From contig NZ_JACYVA010000004.1 in NCBI RefSeq assembly GCF_014842075.1, positions 186,001 through 250,000 of the forward strand: a stretch of DNA of 64,000 nucleotides. Reading direction: 5' to 3'. Source of the DNA: Sphingomonas sp. CFBP 13720. GTDB taxonomy: Bacteria > Pseudomonadota > Alphaproteobacteria > Sphingomonadales > Sphingomonadaceae. Shown piece by piece: positions 52,105 through 62,971 of this stretch. Under the pieces are notes generated by a model, which was given only the letters and a program-made list of their open reading frames with translations, ran no database searches and was not told the DNA's origin. Numbering within the stretch: position 1 is the stretch's first letter; each line of letters opens with the position of its first letter. The translations under genes and the position numbers were made by a program.

Positions 52105-53181
52105 ATGACCCGCGTTCTCGTCGTCGACGATTCCGCGCTGATGCGACGTCACCTCGCACAGCTTCTACAGCAACAGCCGGGATATGACGTCCGCACGGCA
52201 CGCAACGGCGTTGAGGCGCTGAACCTGGTCGAGGAGTTCGATCCGCAGGTCGTGACGCTGGACGTCAACATGCCTGAAATGGACGGCATCACCTGCCTCT
52301 CGCGGATCATGGTCGGCAGCCCGCGCGCGGTCATCATGGTGTCGTCGATCACCGAACAGGGGGCCGAAACGACGTTGCAGGCGCTCAGCCTCGGGGCGTT
52401 CGACTTCGTCCAGAAGCCGGGCGGGACGATCTCGCTGTCGCTCGACCAGATCGCGGCGCAGCTTGTCGCCAAGGTCAAGGCCGCCGCCTCGGCACGGGTC
52501 CGCGGACTGGGCGGTGCCGTCACGCCGCGGCGTCCGGCATCGCCCCCTCCGCCGCCGGTCCGCATCGCGGCGGACGGCACGATGGAACCCGGGCTGGTGA
52601 TGCTGGGCGTATCGACCGGCGGGCCGGCGGTGCTGGAACGAATCCTGCCGGCGTTGCCCGGCGACCTGCCATGGCCCGTGCTGGTCGCACAGCATATGCC
52701 GGCCAGCTTCACCGGAGTCTTCGCGCGGCGGCTGGACGCATTGTCCGCGTTGACCGTGCAGGAACTGCGCACCGCGACGCCGCTGCGGCCGGGCAACGTG
52801 TATATCGCCCGGGGCGACGCCGACATGGTCGTCGCGCGGCGCGGTGGCGTGCTGACCGGGCTGTCGGTGCCGGCGAGCGAGGAGCATAGCTGGCACCCCA
52901 GCGTGACCCGGCTGGTCGAGAGCGCGGCCGATCTGTTGCCGCCCGAACGGCTGATCGGCGTGCAACTGACCGGCATGGGCGACGATGGTGCCGCCGCGAT
53001 GGCGCGCTGTCATCAGCGCGGCATGCGAACGATCGCGCAGGATGCCACGACCAGCGCGGTCTTCGGCATGCCCAACGAACTCATCCGTCGCGCCGGTGCC
53101 AGCCTCGTGCTCGCCAGCGACGCCATCGCCGGACAGATCGCGCGGTGGCTCGTCCCCGGCCGTCGCGCCGTCGCGTCGTAA
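52105..53181 (+). CDS. cheB: CheB receptor methylesterase
   Basis: A 358-residue protein. The receiver domain holds the acidic pair at residues 8-9 and phosphorylated Asp53 in VVTLDVNMPEMDG. After a proline-rich linker (about 145-160) comes the methylesterase domain with the catalytic triad regions LGVSTGGPAVLERIL (Ser), VAQHMPASFTGVF (His) and LTGMGDDGAAAM (Asp). It removes methyl groups that CheR adds to the receptor, resetting sensitivity. It starts seven bases after the CheW gene. Confidence 0.94.
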   Translation: MTRVLVVDDSALMRRHLAQLLQQQPGYDVRTARNGVEALNLVEEFDPQVVTLDVNMPEMDGITCLSRIMVGSPRAVIMVSSITEQGAETTLQALSLGAFDFVQKPGGTISLSLDQIAAQLVAKVKAAASARVRGLGGAVTPRRPASPPPPPVRIAADGTMEPGLVMLGVSTGGPAVLERILPALPGDLPWPVLVAQHMPASFTGVFARRLDALSALTVQELRTATPLRPGNVYIARGDADMVVARRGGVLTGLSVPASEEHSWHPSVTRLVESAADLLPPERLIGVQLTGMGDDGAAAMARCHQRGMRTIAQDATTSAVFGMPNELIRRAGASLVLASDAIAGQIARWLVPGRRAVAS

Positions 53182-53198
53182 CGAACAGGAACCGTCCC

Positions 53199-53816
53199 AT
53201 GCCATTGGTCAAGGCCGATATCGAAACCGACACCCGGCCGGTCGCTCCCGCCGTGGATGGGCTGCCCCAGCTTATCGCACAGCTCGCGTCGCCGGTCGCG
53301 GCGGAACGTCGCGCGGCGGTGCGTGCCGCCGAGGCCCGCGACGACGGCATCGCGCCGCTGTGCGCGCGGATCGCGGAAGAAACCGCGCCCAGCGTGCGCG
53401 AGGCGATCATGGCGGCACTGATCCGGCGTCGCTCCCCCGTCGTCGTCGCCGCGCTGCTGTCGTTGCTGCGCAGCGAACAGCCGCCGCTGCGCAATGCCGC
53501 GCTGGAGGGGCTGGCCGAGATGCCGGACGAGGTTGGGCCGCATATCGTCGGATTGCTGCGCGATCCCGACAGCGACGTGCGCATCTTCGCCGCCAACCTG
53601 CTGCATGTCCTGCCACATCCGCAGGCCGCGACGTGGCTGATGACGGCGCTGTCGGACGATCACCCCAACGTCTGTGCGGCGGCGATCGACGGGCTGGCCG
53701 AGATCGGCGGCGAGGATGCGCTGCCCGTGCTCGCCACGGTGGCGGAACGGTTTCCCGGCGACAGCTTCATCGCGTTCGCGGTGCAGGTCGCGACGCAGCG
53801 GATCGGCCGATGCTGA
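53199..53816 (+). CDS. HEAT-repeat protein in a chemosensory operon
   Basis: A 205-residue alpha-helical protein with tandem HEAT/armadillo-like repeats, for example SPVVVAALLSLLRSEQPPLR, DEVGPHIVGLLRDPDSDVRI and HPNVCAAAIDGLAEIGGEDA. It has no enzyme motif. Such proteins are occasional members of alternative chemosensory operons, where they may bind phosphorylated regulators or CheR. It overlaps the cheR start by seven bases. The ATG at 53199 was chosen since the extended frame upstream lies inside cheB. Confidence 0.85.
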   Translation: MPLVKADIETDTRPVAPAVDGLPQLIAQLASPVAAERRAAVRAAEARDDGIAPLCARIAEETAPSVREAIMAALIRRRSPVVVAALLSLLRSEQPPLRNAALEGLAEMPDEVGPHIVGLLRDPDSDVRIFAANLLHVLPHPQAATWLMTALSDDHPNVCAAAIDGLAEIGGEDALPVLATVAERFPGDSFIAFAVQVATQRIGRC

Positions 53817-54685
53817 GTTCGGTTCGATCGACGACCGAGACGTCCGCCGGTCCCGTCATCACGCCCCAGGACTATGCCAAGTTCTGCGAATTCTTCTATC
53901 GCAAGACCGGCATGATGTTCAGCGACAACAAGGCCTATTTCGTCGAACGGCGTTTGCAGGACCGTATCCTCGCCACCCGCAATGCCAGCTTTCGTGAGTA
54001 TTTCACGCTGGTCCGGTTCGAGACATCGGGGGTCGAGATGCAGCATCTCGTCAACGCGATGACGGTCAACGAGACGTATTTCTACCGCGAGGACTATCAG
54101 TTCGATGCGCTGGTCCAGCACGTCCTTCCCGACATCGCGCGGACGCGCGCGCCGGGCAAGCCGATCCGCATCTGGTCGCTGCCATGCTCGACCGGGGAGG
54201 AACCCTATTCGATCGCGATGCAGATCCTAGAAAACTGGGGGCAGGCGGATGCGTACGACATCGAGATTCTCGCGTCGGACATCGACAGTCGGGTCATCGT
54301 CGACGCCAAGGCCGGGATATACAGCGCGCGCGCGCTGCACCGCCTGTCGGACAAGCTGAAGGCGAAGTATTTCCGGCCGCGCGGCGACGACTTCCAGATC
54401 TGCGACGCATTGCGCCAGTCGATCGATTTCAGCGTGGTGAACGTGTCCGACGCGATGGCGATGCGCCGGTTTCGCGACATCGACGTAATCTTCTGTCGCA
54501 ACATGCTGATCTATTTCGACGACGACTCCCGGCGTCAGGCGGTGGAGACGCTGTACGAAAGCATGCGGCCCGGCGGCGTCATCTGCCTCGGCCATTCCGA
54601 AAGCATGAGCCGGATGTCGGCCATGTTCGAGCCGCGTCGATATGGCGGCACCATCCTGTATCAAAGGCCCGCCGACCATGACTAA
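53810..54685 (+). CDS. cheR: CheR receptor methyltransferase
   Basis: A 291-residue enzyme that transfers methyl groups from S-adenosylmethionine to receptor glutamates. The N-terminal helical domain reads DYAKFCEFFYRKTGMMF and so on, with NAMTVNETYFYRED. The SAM-binding core has IRIWSLPCSTGEEPYSIAMQ, EILASDIDSRVI and DVIFCRNMLIYFDDDSR. The late segment GGVICLGHSESM completes the family pattern. It is coupled to its neighbours by overlaps on both sides. Confidence 0.94.
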   Translation: MLSSVRSTTETSAGPVITPQDYAKFCEFFYRKTGMMFSDNKAYFVERRLQDRILATRNASFREYFTLVRFETSGVEMQHLVNAMTVNETYFYREDYQFDALVQHVLPDIARTRAPGKPIRIWSLPCSTGEEPYSIAMQILENWGQADAYDIEILASDIDSRVIVDAKAGIYSARALHRLSDKLKAKYFRPRGDDFQICDALRQSIDFSVVNVSDAMAMRRFRDIDVIFCRNMLIYFDDDSRRQAVETLYESMRPGGVICLGHSESMSRMSAMFEPRRYGGTILYQRPADHD

Positions 54686-55067
54686 TGCAGCCCATGGCAA
54701 GCGCATCCTCGTCGTCGACGACGGCATGACGACCCGCCTCTATTATCGCTCGGTGTTCGAGGCGGCCGGCTTTGCCGTCGACGAGGCGGCGAACGGGCTG
54801 GAAGGGCTGGAGCGGGCGCTGCTCGACCGGTTCGACCTGCTGATCGTCGACGTCAACATGCCCAAGATGGACGGATATGCGATGATCGCGCGGTTGCGCG
54901 GCGACAGCGCGATGCAGGCGGTGCCGATCGTCACCATCAGCACCGAGGCCGAAGGGCGCGACGCCGACCGTGCCTATGAAGCGGGGGCCGACCTGTATCT
55001 GGTCAAGCCGGCGACACCGGCGCAACTGGTCGAAACGGCGAAACTGCTCACCGGAGTCGTCGCATGA
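54678..55067 (+). CDS. CheY-like receiver protein (first copy)
   Basis: A 129-residue single-domain response regulator. The acidic pair is at residues 14-15 (ILVVDD), the phosphorylated Asp58 in LLIVDVNMPKMDGY, the threonine/serine switch in VTISTEAEG, and the lysine in LYLVKPAT. It starts within the end of cheR and overlaps cheA by four bases. It is likely one output or phosphate sink of the CheA kinase. Confidence 0.92.
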   Translation: MTNAAHGKRILVVDDGMTTRLYYRSVFEAAGFAVDEAANGLEGLERALLDRFDLLIVDVNMPKMDGYAMIARLRGDSAMQAVPIVTISTEAEGRDADRAYEAGADLYLVKPATPAQLVETAKLLTGVVA

Positions 55068-57376
55068 ACGACGCGCTGATGACGCGCTTCGTCGAGGAAG
55101 CACGCGAACTGCTGCAGGCGTCGGCGGCCGGGCTGCTGGTGCTCGAACGCAATCCCGGCGACGCTGCGGCGATCAACGAGGTGTTTCGCGCGGTCCATAC
55201 GCTGAAGGGATCGTCGGGGCTGTTCGACGTCCCCGCGCTGACCCGGCTGGTCCATGCCGGCGAGGATCTGTTGTCGGCGGTGCGGCTGGGGACGTTCGCG
55301 CTGCAACCGACGATCGTCGACGAGTTGCTCGACAGTTTCGATCAGGTCGGCATGTTCATCGACCAACTGGAAGGGGAAGGGCGGCTCGCGCCCGATGCGG
55401 ACCGGATCGCCGTGCATGGCGCCGGTCTGTTGCGCGCCCATCTGGGCGAGACGCAGACGGTCGTCGCGGCCGTCGACGCACCGCTTGCCGTGGTATCCGA
55501 CGATTGGCTGTCCGCGATCGACCCGGGCGCGCTGGCAGTGGGACGCGCGCGCGCTGCGGCGGGCGAGCCGGTGCTGGTGGTCCGCTACGACCCGGACCCC
55601 GGATGCTTCTACACCGGGACCGATCCCGTCGCGGCGGTACAGGAACTGCCCGACATGGTCGGCCTTGCGATCGAGGCGCGCGACCCGTGGGGCGTGCCGG
55701 CGGATTTCGACCCCTACCACTGCAACCTGCGGCTCACGGCGCTGACGGGCGCGGCCCGCGAAACCGTCGAGCAGGTCATGACGTACGAACTCGACCAGAT
55801 CGAGATACGCACGCTCGCACCGCCCGCGTCCGCGATCGTCGCGGAACCGGTCGCCGCGCTGCCGCCCGCGGTGCGCCATGTCGTCGCGACGCAGGTGCGT
55901 ATCCTGAGCCGCATCGGATACGACCCGGTCCGGCTGCAATCGACCGCTACGGTCGTGACCAACATGCTGTTGAGCGTCGCGCGGCCCGCGCTGTCGGAGG
56001 CATGGCAGGCCGCGCTGGCAGAGGCACATCGCAGCGCCGATGCGACCCCGTTGCTTGCATTCCTGACCATGTTCGACACGTACGGGGACGCCGTCGCGTC
56101 GGTGCCGGATGCCGGTGCCGGGCCGGAACCGACATTCGCGGCCGATGTCCCGCTGCCCGTGGCGACAGCTGCCGCGCCCGGCGATGCCGCGCGCACCGCG
56201 TCGCGCACGCTGAAGGTCGATCAGGGCAAGATCGATCTGATGATGACCCTGATCGGCGAACTGGTCGTATCGAAGAACGCGCTCCCGTTCCTCGCCAAAC
56301 GAGCGGAAGAAGTTCACGGGTCGCGCGACATGGCCCGCGAGATCAAGGAACAATATGCGATCATCGACCGGCTTACGCAGGAGATGCAGTCCGCGATCAT
56401 GCAGGTCCGCATGCTGCCGGTCGCCGAGATATTCGACCGTTTCCCCCGCCTGATCCGCGACATCGCGCGCCGGCTGGACAAGCAGGTCGATCTGGCGATC
56501 GAGGGCGAGGATACCGCCGCCGACAAGACGATCGTCGAGGCGCTGGGCGATCCGCTGCTCCACATCGTGCGAAACTCGCTGGATCACGGCATCGAACTGC
56601 CGCAGGCGCGGATCGCGGCCGGTAAGCCCGCCGCCGCGACCGTCCGGCTGAAAGCGTTTCAGGACACCGACAGCGTCGTCATCGAAGTCAGCGACGACGG
56701 CCGCGGTATCGACCCCGTTGCGATCCGCGACGCGGCGGTCGCAAAGAACGTCGTCACCCGCGAGGAAGCCGACGCGCTGAACGATCAGGAGGCGGTGAAC
56801 CTCATCTATCGTCCCGGTTTTTCGACGGCGGCGGAGGTTTCCGACCTGTCCGGTCGCGGCGTCGGCATGGATGTGGTGCTCAGCACCGTGCAGAAGCTGG
56901 GCGGTCGCGTTTCCGTCACCTCGCAATTGGGTCATGGCACCACGACGCGGCTGACGATGCCGCTAAGCATGGCGGTGACACGGGTAATGGTCGTCGATGT
57001 CGGTGACAGCCTGTACGGCATTCCGATGGACGTGGTGGTCCAGACCGTCCGCCTCGCCCCCGAAGCGATCCGTCGCGTCAAGCAGGACGAGGTGTTCGTG
57101 CTGCGCGACGAGGTCGTGCCGCTGGTGCGGATGGCGAACAGGCTGCACGTCACCGCCAGCGATCACCGCACCGCCGACGAACGGGGGGAGGCGGTGCTGG
57201 TCTGCCGCTTCGACAATCGTACCGTCGGTCTGGTCATCGACGATTTCCGCGAAGGCATGGACGTCATTCTCAAGCCGATGGACGGCATCCTTGCCGGCGT
57301 ACCGGGCTATTGCGGCACGACGCTGCTCGGCGACGGCCGCGTCCTGCTGATCCTCGACCTCAAGGAGATGCTGTGA
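55064..57376 (+). CDS. cheA: CheA histidine kinase
   Basis: A 770-residue kinase. The Hpt domain holds the phosphorylated His45 in FRAVHTLKGSSGLFD. A poorly conserved region (about 120-370) replaces the usual P2 domain and includes a segment near YELDQIEIRTLAPP. The dimerisation domain starts near KVDQGKIDLMMTLIGELVVS, the ATPase domain has HIVRNSLDHGIE, SDDGRGIDP and LSGRGVGMDVVLSTVQKLGG, and the CheW-like domain ends the protein (GDSLYGIPMDVVVQTV to LLILDLKEML). It is the centre of this operon's signalling pathway. It overlaps cheY at its start and the next gene at its stop. Confidence 0.94.
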   Translation: MNDALMTRFVEEARELLQASAAGLLVLERNPGDAAAINEVFRAVHTLKGSSGLFDVPALTRLVHAGEDLLSAVRLGTFALQPTIVDELLDSFDQVGMFIDQLEGEGRLAPDADRIAVHGAGLLRAHLGETQTVVAAVDAPLAVVSDDWLSAIDPGALAVGRARAAAGEPVLVVRYDPDPGCFYTGTDPVAAVQELPDMVGLAIEARDPWGVPADFDPYHCNLRLTALTGAARETVEQVMTYELDQIEIRTLAPPASAIVAEPVAALPPAVRHVVATQVRILSRIGYDPVRLQSTATVVTNMLLSVARPALSEAWQAALAEAHRSADATPLLAFLTMFDTYGDAVASVPDAGAGPEPTFAADVPLPVATAAAPGDAARTASRTLKVDQGKIDLMMTLIGELVVSKNALPFLAKRAEEVHGSRDMAREIKEQYAIIDRLTQEMQSAIMQVRMLPVAEIFDRFPRLIRDIARRLDKQVDLAIEGEDTAADKTIVEALGDPLLHIVRNSLDHGIELPQARIAAGKPAAATVRLKAFQDTDSVVIEVSDDGRGIDPVAIRDAAVAKNVVTREEADALNDQEAVNLIYRPGFSTAAEVSDLSGRGVGMDVVLSTVQKLGGRVSVTSQLGHGTTTRLTMPLSMAVTRVMVVDVGDSLYGIPMDVVVQTVRLAPEAIRRVKQDEVFVLRDEVVPLVRMANRLHVTASDHRTADERGEAVLVCRFDNRTVGLVIDDFREGMDVILKPMDGILAGVPGYCGTTLLGDGRVLLILDLKEML

Positions 57377-57615
57377 TGCCGATCCGCTATACCAAGACGC
57401 GCGTCCATCTGGAGGGGCGCTGCGCTGTCGAAGAAGCACTCGACCTCGTCGCCTTCCTCAACGCGAACCCCCGCGCGAAGGTCACGCTGGCCAAATGCAC
57501 CGGCGTGCACAGCGCGCTCGTACAGGTGCTGATGGCGTTTCGTCCCCCGGTGATGGCGGTCGGTGACGCACCTGCCGTCGCACCCCTAGTCGCCCTTTTT
57601 GCTGTCACGGAGTAA
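57376..57615 (+). CDS. Small STAS-like protein of the chemosensory operon
   Basis: A 79-residue protein beginning MPIRYTKTRVHLEGRCAVEE. The strand-helix pattern, with CTGVHSALVQVLMAF in the place of the STAS switch segment, suggests a shortened STAS or anti-sigma antagonist-like fold, but the usual DSSG motif is absent. It overlaps the cheA stop (TGATG) and is followed by a CheY gene two bases later. Its role may be to bind CheA or the receptor; this is a guess. Confidence 0.6.
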   Translation: MPIRYTKTRVHLEGRCAVEEALDLVAFLNANPRAKVTLAKCTGVHSALVQVLMAFRPPVMAVGDAPAVAPLVALFAVTE

Positions 57616-57617
57616 CG

Positions 57618-57992
57618 ATGTCCGCCTCTATCCTGATCGTTGATGATTCCCCCTCGATGCTGATGAGCATCGGGATCACGCTCGGCGCTACCAGCCTGAC
57701 CATCCACAAGGCCGAAAGCGGCGAGGCCGCGCTCGCGCGGTTGCAGGAGGGGCTGAAGCCGGCGATGATGCTGACCGATCTCAACATGGGCGCGATGAGC
57801 GGTATCGACCTGGTGAAGGAAGCCCGCAAGCTGCCGGGCTATGCCTTCATGCCGATCGTCCTGCTCACCACCGAATCGAGCCAGGACATGCGCAATCTGG
57901 CCAAGTCCGCCGGCGCCACCGGCTGGCTGACCAAGCCGGTCGAGACGGAAGCACTGCTGCGCATCGTGCGCAAGCTGGTGCCATCGGCCTGA
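57618..57992 (+). CDS. CheY-like receiver protein (second copy)
   Basis: A 124-residue receiver domain. Acidic residues Asp9 and Asp10 (ILIVDDS), phosphorylated Asp54 in MMLTDLNMGAMSG, switch threonine in IVLLTTESSQD and lysine in WLTKPVE are all present. The PGYAFMPIVLLTTESS pattern is close to chemotaxis CheY proteins paired directly with CheA. It ends the operon. Confidence 0.92.
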   Translation: MSASILIVDDSPSMLMSIGITLGATSLTIHKAESGEAALARLQEGLKPAMMLTDLNMGAMSGIDLVKEARKLPGYAFMPIVLLTTESSQDMRNLAKSAGATGWLTKPVETEALLRIVRKLVPSA

Positions 57993-58347
57993 CCGGTCGC
58001 GGCGTCCGGTGCATCGGCACGTGGAACGCGCGCGAGCCGGCCGATCCTCCCCGCCGGAAAAGGCTGCCGTTTGGCGGGGTTAGGGGGCGTAGCATGTCGT
58101 TGCTGCGCGTTCGGGCCCGGCGCGGTCAGGCGAACGTCGCCATACGGCGCCCGTCGTCGATCGCCGGTGCGATCCGAACCGCCATGCCCCCTTCGTATGA
58201 CTGCGTCGGGGGCAATTTGCATTGCGTAAAACGATTGTGATATCGGCTCGGGCCTGAGGATTTTCCGGCGCGCCCCGAACCGAAACGGCGGTGCAGCGCG
58301 AACCCGGCCGGGCCCCGCGCCTCCGCCCATCAGTATCGGACCCCATC
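57993..58347. other. Leader and promoter region of mqo
   Basis: No gene is visible. TTGCAT at 58217-58222 and TGATAT at 58238-58243 could be -35 and -10 boxes for mqo, although the 15-base spacing is short. No terminator of the chemosensory operon is evident. Confidence 0.35.
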
Positions 58348-60072
58348 ATGCAAGCTTCCACGGTCCCGCCCGCGCGTCCGCGCCGGTGGAAACGCGCGAT
58401 CCGAAACATCGCCATCCTGCTGCTGCTGATCGCCGCAGCCGTCGCCGCGTTCCTGTTCCGGCCGATGGCGATGCCTGCCAACGCTGTGGCCGAAAACGAC
58501 CGCCCGGTCGACGTCGTGGTGATCGGCGGCGGCGTCATGAGCGTGACGCTGGCAACCTATCTCCAGGAACTGGAACCGGGCTGGCAGGTGCGGCTGTTCG
58601 AACGACTGGACGGCGTGGCACTGGAAAGCTCGAACGGGTGGAACAATGCCGGCACCGGTCATTCGGGTTTCGCAGAGTTGAACTATACGCCCGAAGCGAG
58701 CGACGGCACGATCGAAACCGAAAAGGCGGTGCAGATCGCCGAGCAGTTCGAGGTCGCACGCCAGTTCTGGGCGCATGAGGTAAAGGTCGGACGCCTCGGC
58801 GCGCCGCGCGGCTTCATCAACGCCACGCCGCATATGAGCTTCGTATGGGGTGACGAGAACGTCGATTTCCTGCGTCGGCGTCAGGCCGCGCTCGTCCAGA
58901 ATCCGCTGTTCTATGGCATGGAGTTCACGCGCGATCCGCAGCAGATCAAGGCATGGGCGCCGTTGGTGATGCAGGGGCGCGACCCCGCGCAAAAGGTCGC
59001 CGCGACCTACATGCCGCTGGGCACCGACGTGGATTGGGGCGTCATCACCAACCAGCTTGCGCGCTCGCTGACGCGCAACCCCAATTTCCGCATGGAATTA
59101 CGGCACGAGGTGCGTGGCCTGTCGCGCAACGCCGACGGCACGTGGAACGTGACGGTGCGCGACCTTGCCGCGAACAAGGACCGTACGGTCAAGTCGCGCT
59201 TCGTCTTCATCGGCGCGGGCGGGGCGTCGCTCAAGCTGTTGCAGATGTCCGGGATTCCTGAGGCGAAGGACTATGGCGGCTTCCCGGTCGGGGGCCAGTT
59301 TTTAGCGTTCGAAACGCCCGCGCTGACCGCGCGGCACGGGGTGAAGGTGTATGGCAAGGCCGAGGCCGGATCGCCGCCGATGTCGGTGCCGCATCTCGAC
59401 GCACGCAGGCTCGACGGAAAACAGGTGGTGCTGTTCGGGCCCTTCGCGCTCCAGAGCACGAAGTTCCTAAAGCAAGGATCGTGGCAGGATCTGTTCAACA
59501 GCGTGTACAAGGACAATGTCGGCCCGATGATGGCGGTGGGCAGCGAGAATGCCGAACTGGTCCGCTATCTGGTCAAGCAGGCCACGCTGAACGACGCCGA
59601 TCGACAGGCCGAACTGGTGAAGTATTTTCCGACCGCCAAGCGTGGCGACTGGAAGCTGATTACCGCAGGACAGCGGGTTCAGGTCATCAAGCGCGATCCG
59701 AAGAAGGGGCCGGTCCTGCAATTCGGGACCGAGATCGTGACCGACCGGCAGGGCAGCATCGCTGCGCTGCTGGGCGCATCGCCCGGCGCATCGACTTCGC
59801 CCGCGATCATGCTGAGCGTGCTGACGAAGGCGTTTCCCAAGCAGATGGCGGGGGCGTGGAAGCCACGGATCGAAGCGATCATTCCGTCCTATGGGCAGCA
59901 GTTGAACGACAGCCCGGCACTGACCAACCGCATCCGTCGGATGACCAGCGAGGCACTGAACCTGCCCTATATCGAGGTGCCGGCAAATCCCGGTGCCGCG
60001 CCGGTCAAAGTGCCGGCGCCGGCTTCGACTCCGCAGGGCCGGACGCTCAATCGGGAACAGCAGGCGCTGTAG
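58348..60072 (+). CDS. mqo: Malate:quinone oxidoreductase with N-terminal anchor
   Basis: A 574-residue FAD enzyme oxidising malate to oxaloacetate and passing electrons to quinone. The FAD-binding start is [20 protein letters not shown], followed by the family block [20 protein letters not shown] and [20 protein letters not shown]. Later blocks are [32 protein letters not shown] and [19 protein letters not shown]. Unusually, about 55 residues precede the FAD domain, with a basic stretch ([13 protein letters not shown]) and a hydrophobic helix ([17 protein letters not shown]). Common Mqo proteins start at the FAD domain and bind the membrane peripherally. A strong terminator follows. Confidence 0.93.
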   Translation: MQASTVPPARPRRWKRAIRNIAILLLLIAAAVAAFLFRPMAMPANAVAENDRPVDVVVIGGGVMSVTLATYLQELEPGWQVRLFERLDGVALESSNGWNNAGTGHSGFAELNYTPEASDGTIETEKAVQIAEQFEVARQFWAHEVKVGRLGAPRGFINATPHMSFVWGDENVDFLRRRQAALVQNPLFYGMEFTRDPQQIKAWAPLVMQGRDPAQKVAATYMPLGTDVDWGVITNQLARSLTRNPNFRMELRHEVRGLSRNADGTWNVTVRDLAANKDRTVKSRFVFIGAGGASLKLLQMSGIPEAKDYGGFPVGGQFLAFETPALTARHGVKVYGKAEAGSPPMSVPHLDARRLDGKQVVLFGPFALQSTKFLKQGSWQDLFNSVYKDNVGPMMAVGSENAELVRYLVKQATLNDADRQAELVKYFPTAKRGDWKLITAGQRVQVIKRDPKKGPVLQFGTEIVTDRQGSIAALLGASPGASTSPAIMLSVLTKAFPKQMAGAWKPRIEAIIPSYGQQLNDSPALTNRIRRMTSEALNLPYIEVPANPGAAPVKVPAPASTPQGRTLNREQQAL

Positions 60073-60080
60073 ATACGCCA

Positions 60081-60118
60081 CGGCCTGTCGAGCGTACCAC
60101 GCCTCGACAGGCCGTTTT
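60081..60118 (+). terminator. Intrinsic terminator after mqo
   Basis: CGGCCTGTCGA and TCGACAGGCCG form a perfect 11-bp stem with a 12-base loop, followed directly by TTTT. It lies nine bases after the mqo stop. Confidence 0.8.
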
Positions 60119-60222
60119 CGTACCCCGCATGGCGGGATCACCATGGTTCATTCGAATGGGCGGATAAGCGGTGGGTCAGGATTCTGCCCGATTCGACGCT
60201 GCCCATCCGCACACCGGTCGGC

Positions 60223-62971
<2,749 letters not shown>

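Noticed and set aside
54974..56935. Minus-strand frame of 653 codons opposite cheA
   Set aside because: It is entirely antisense to cheA, which has all kinase motifs. No similarity and no start signal.
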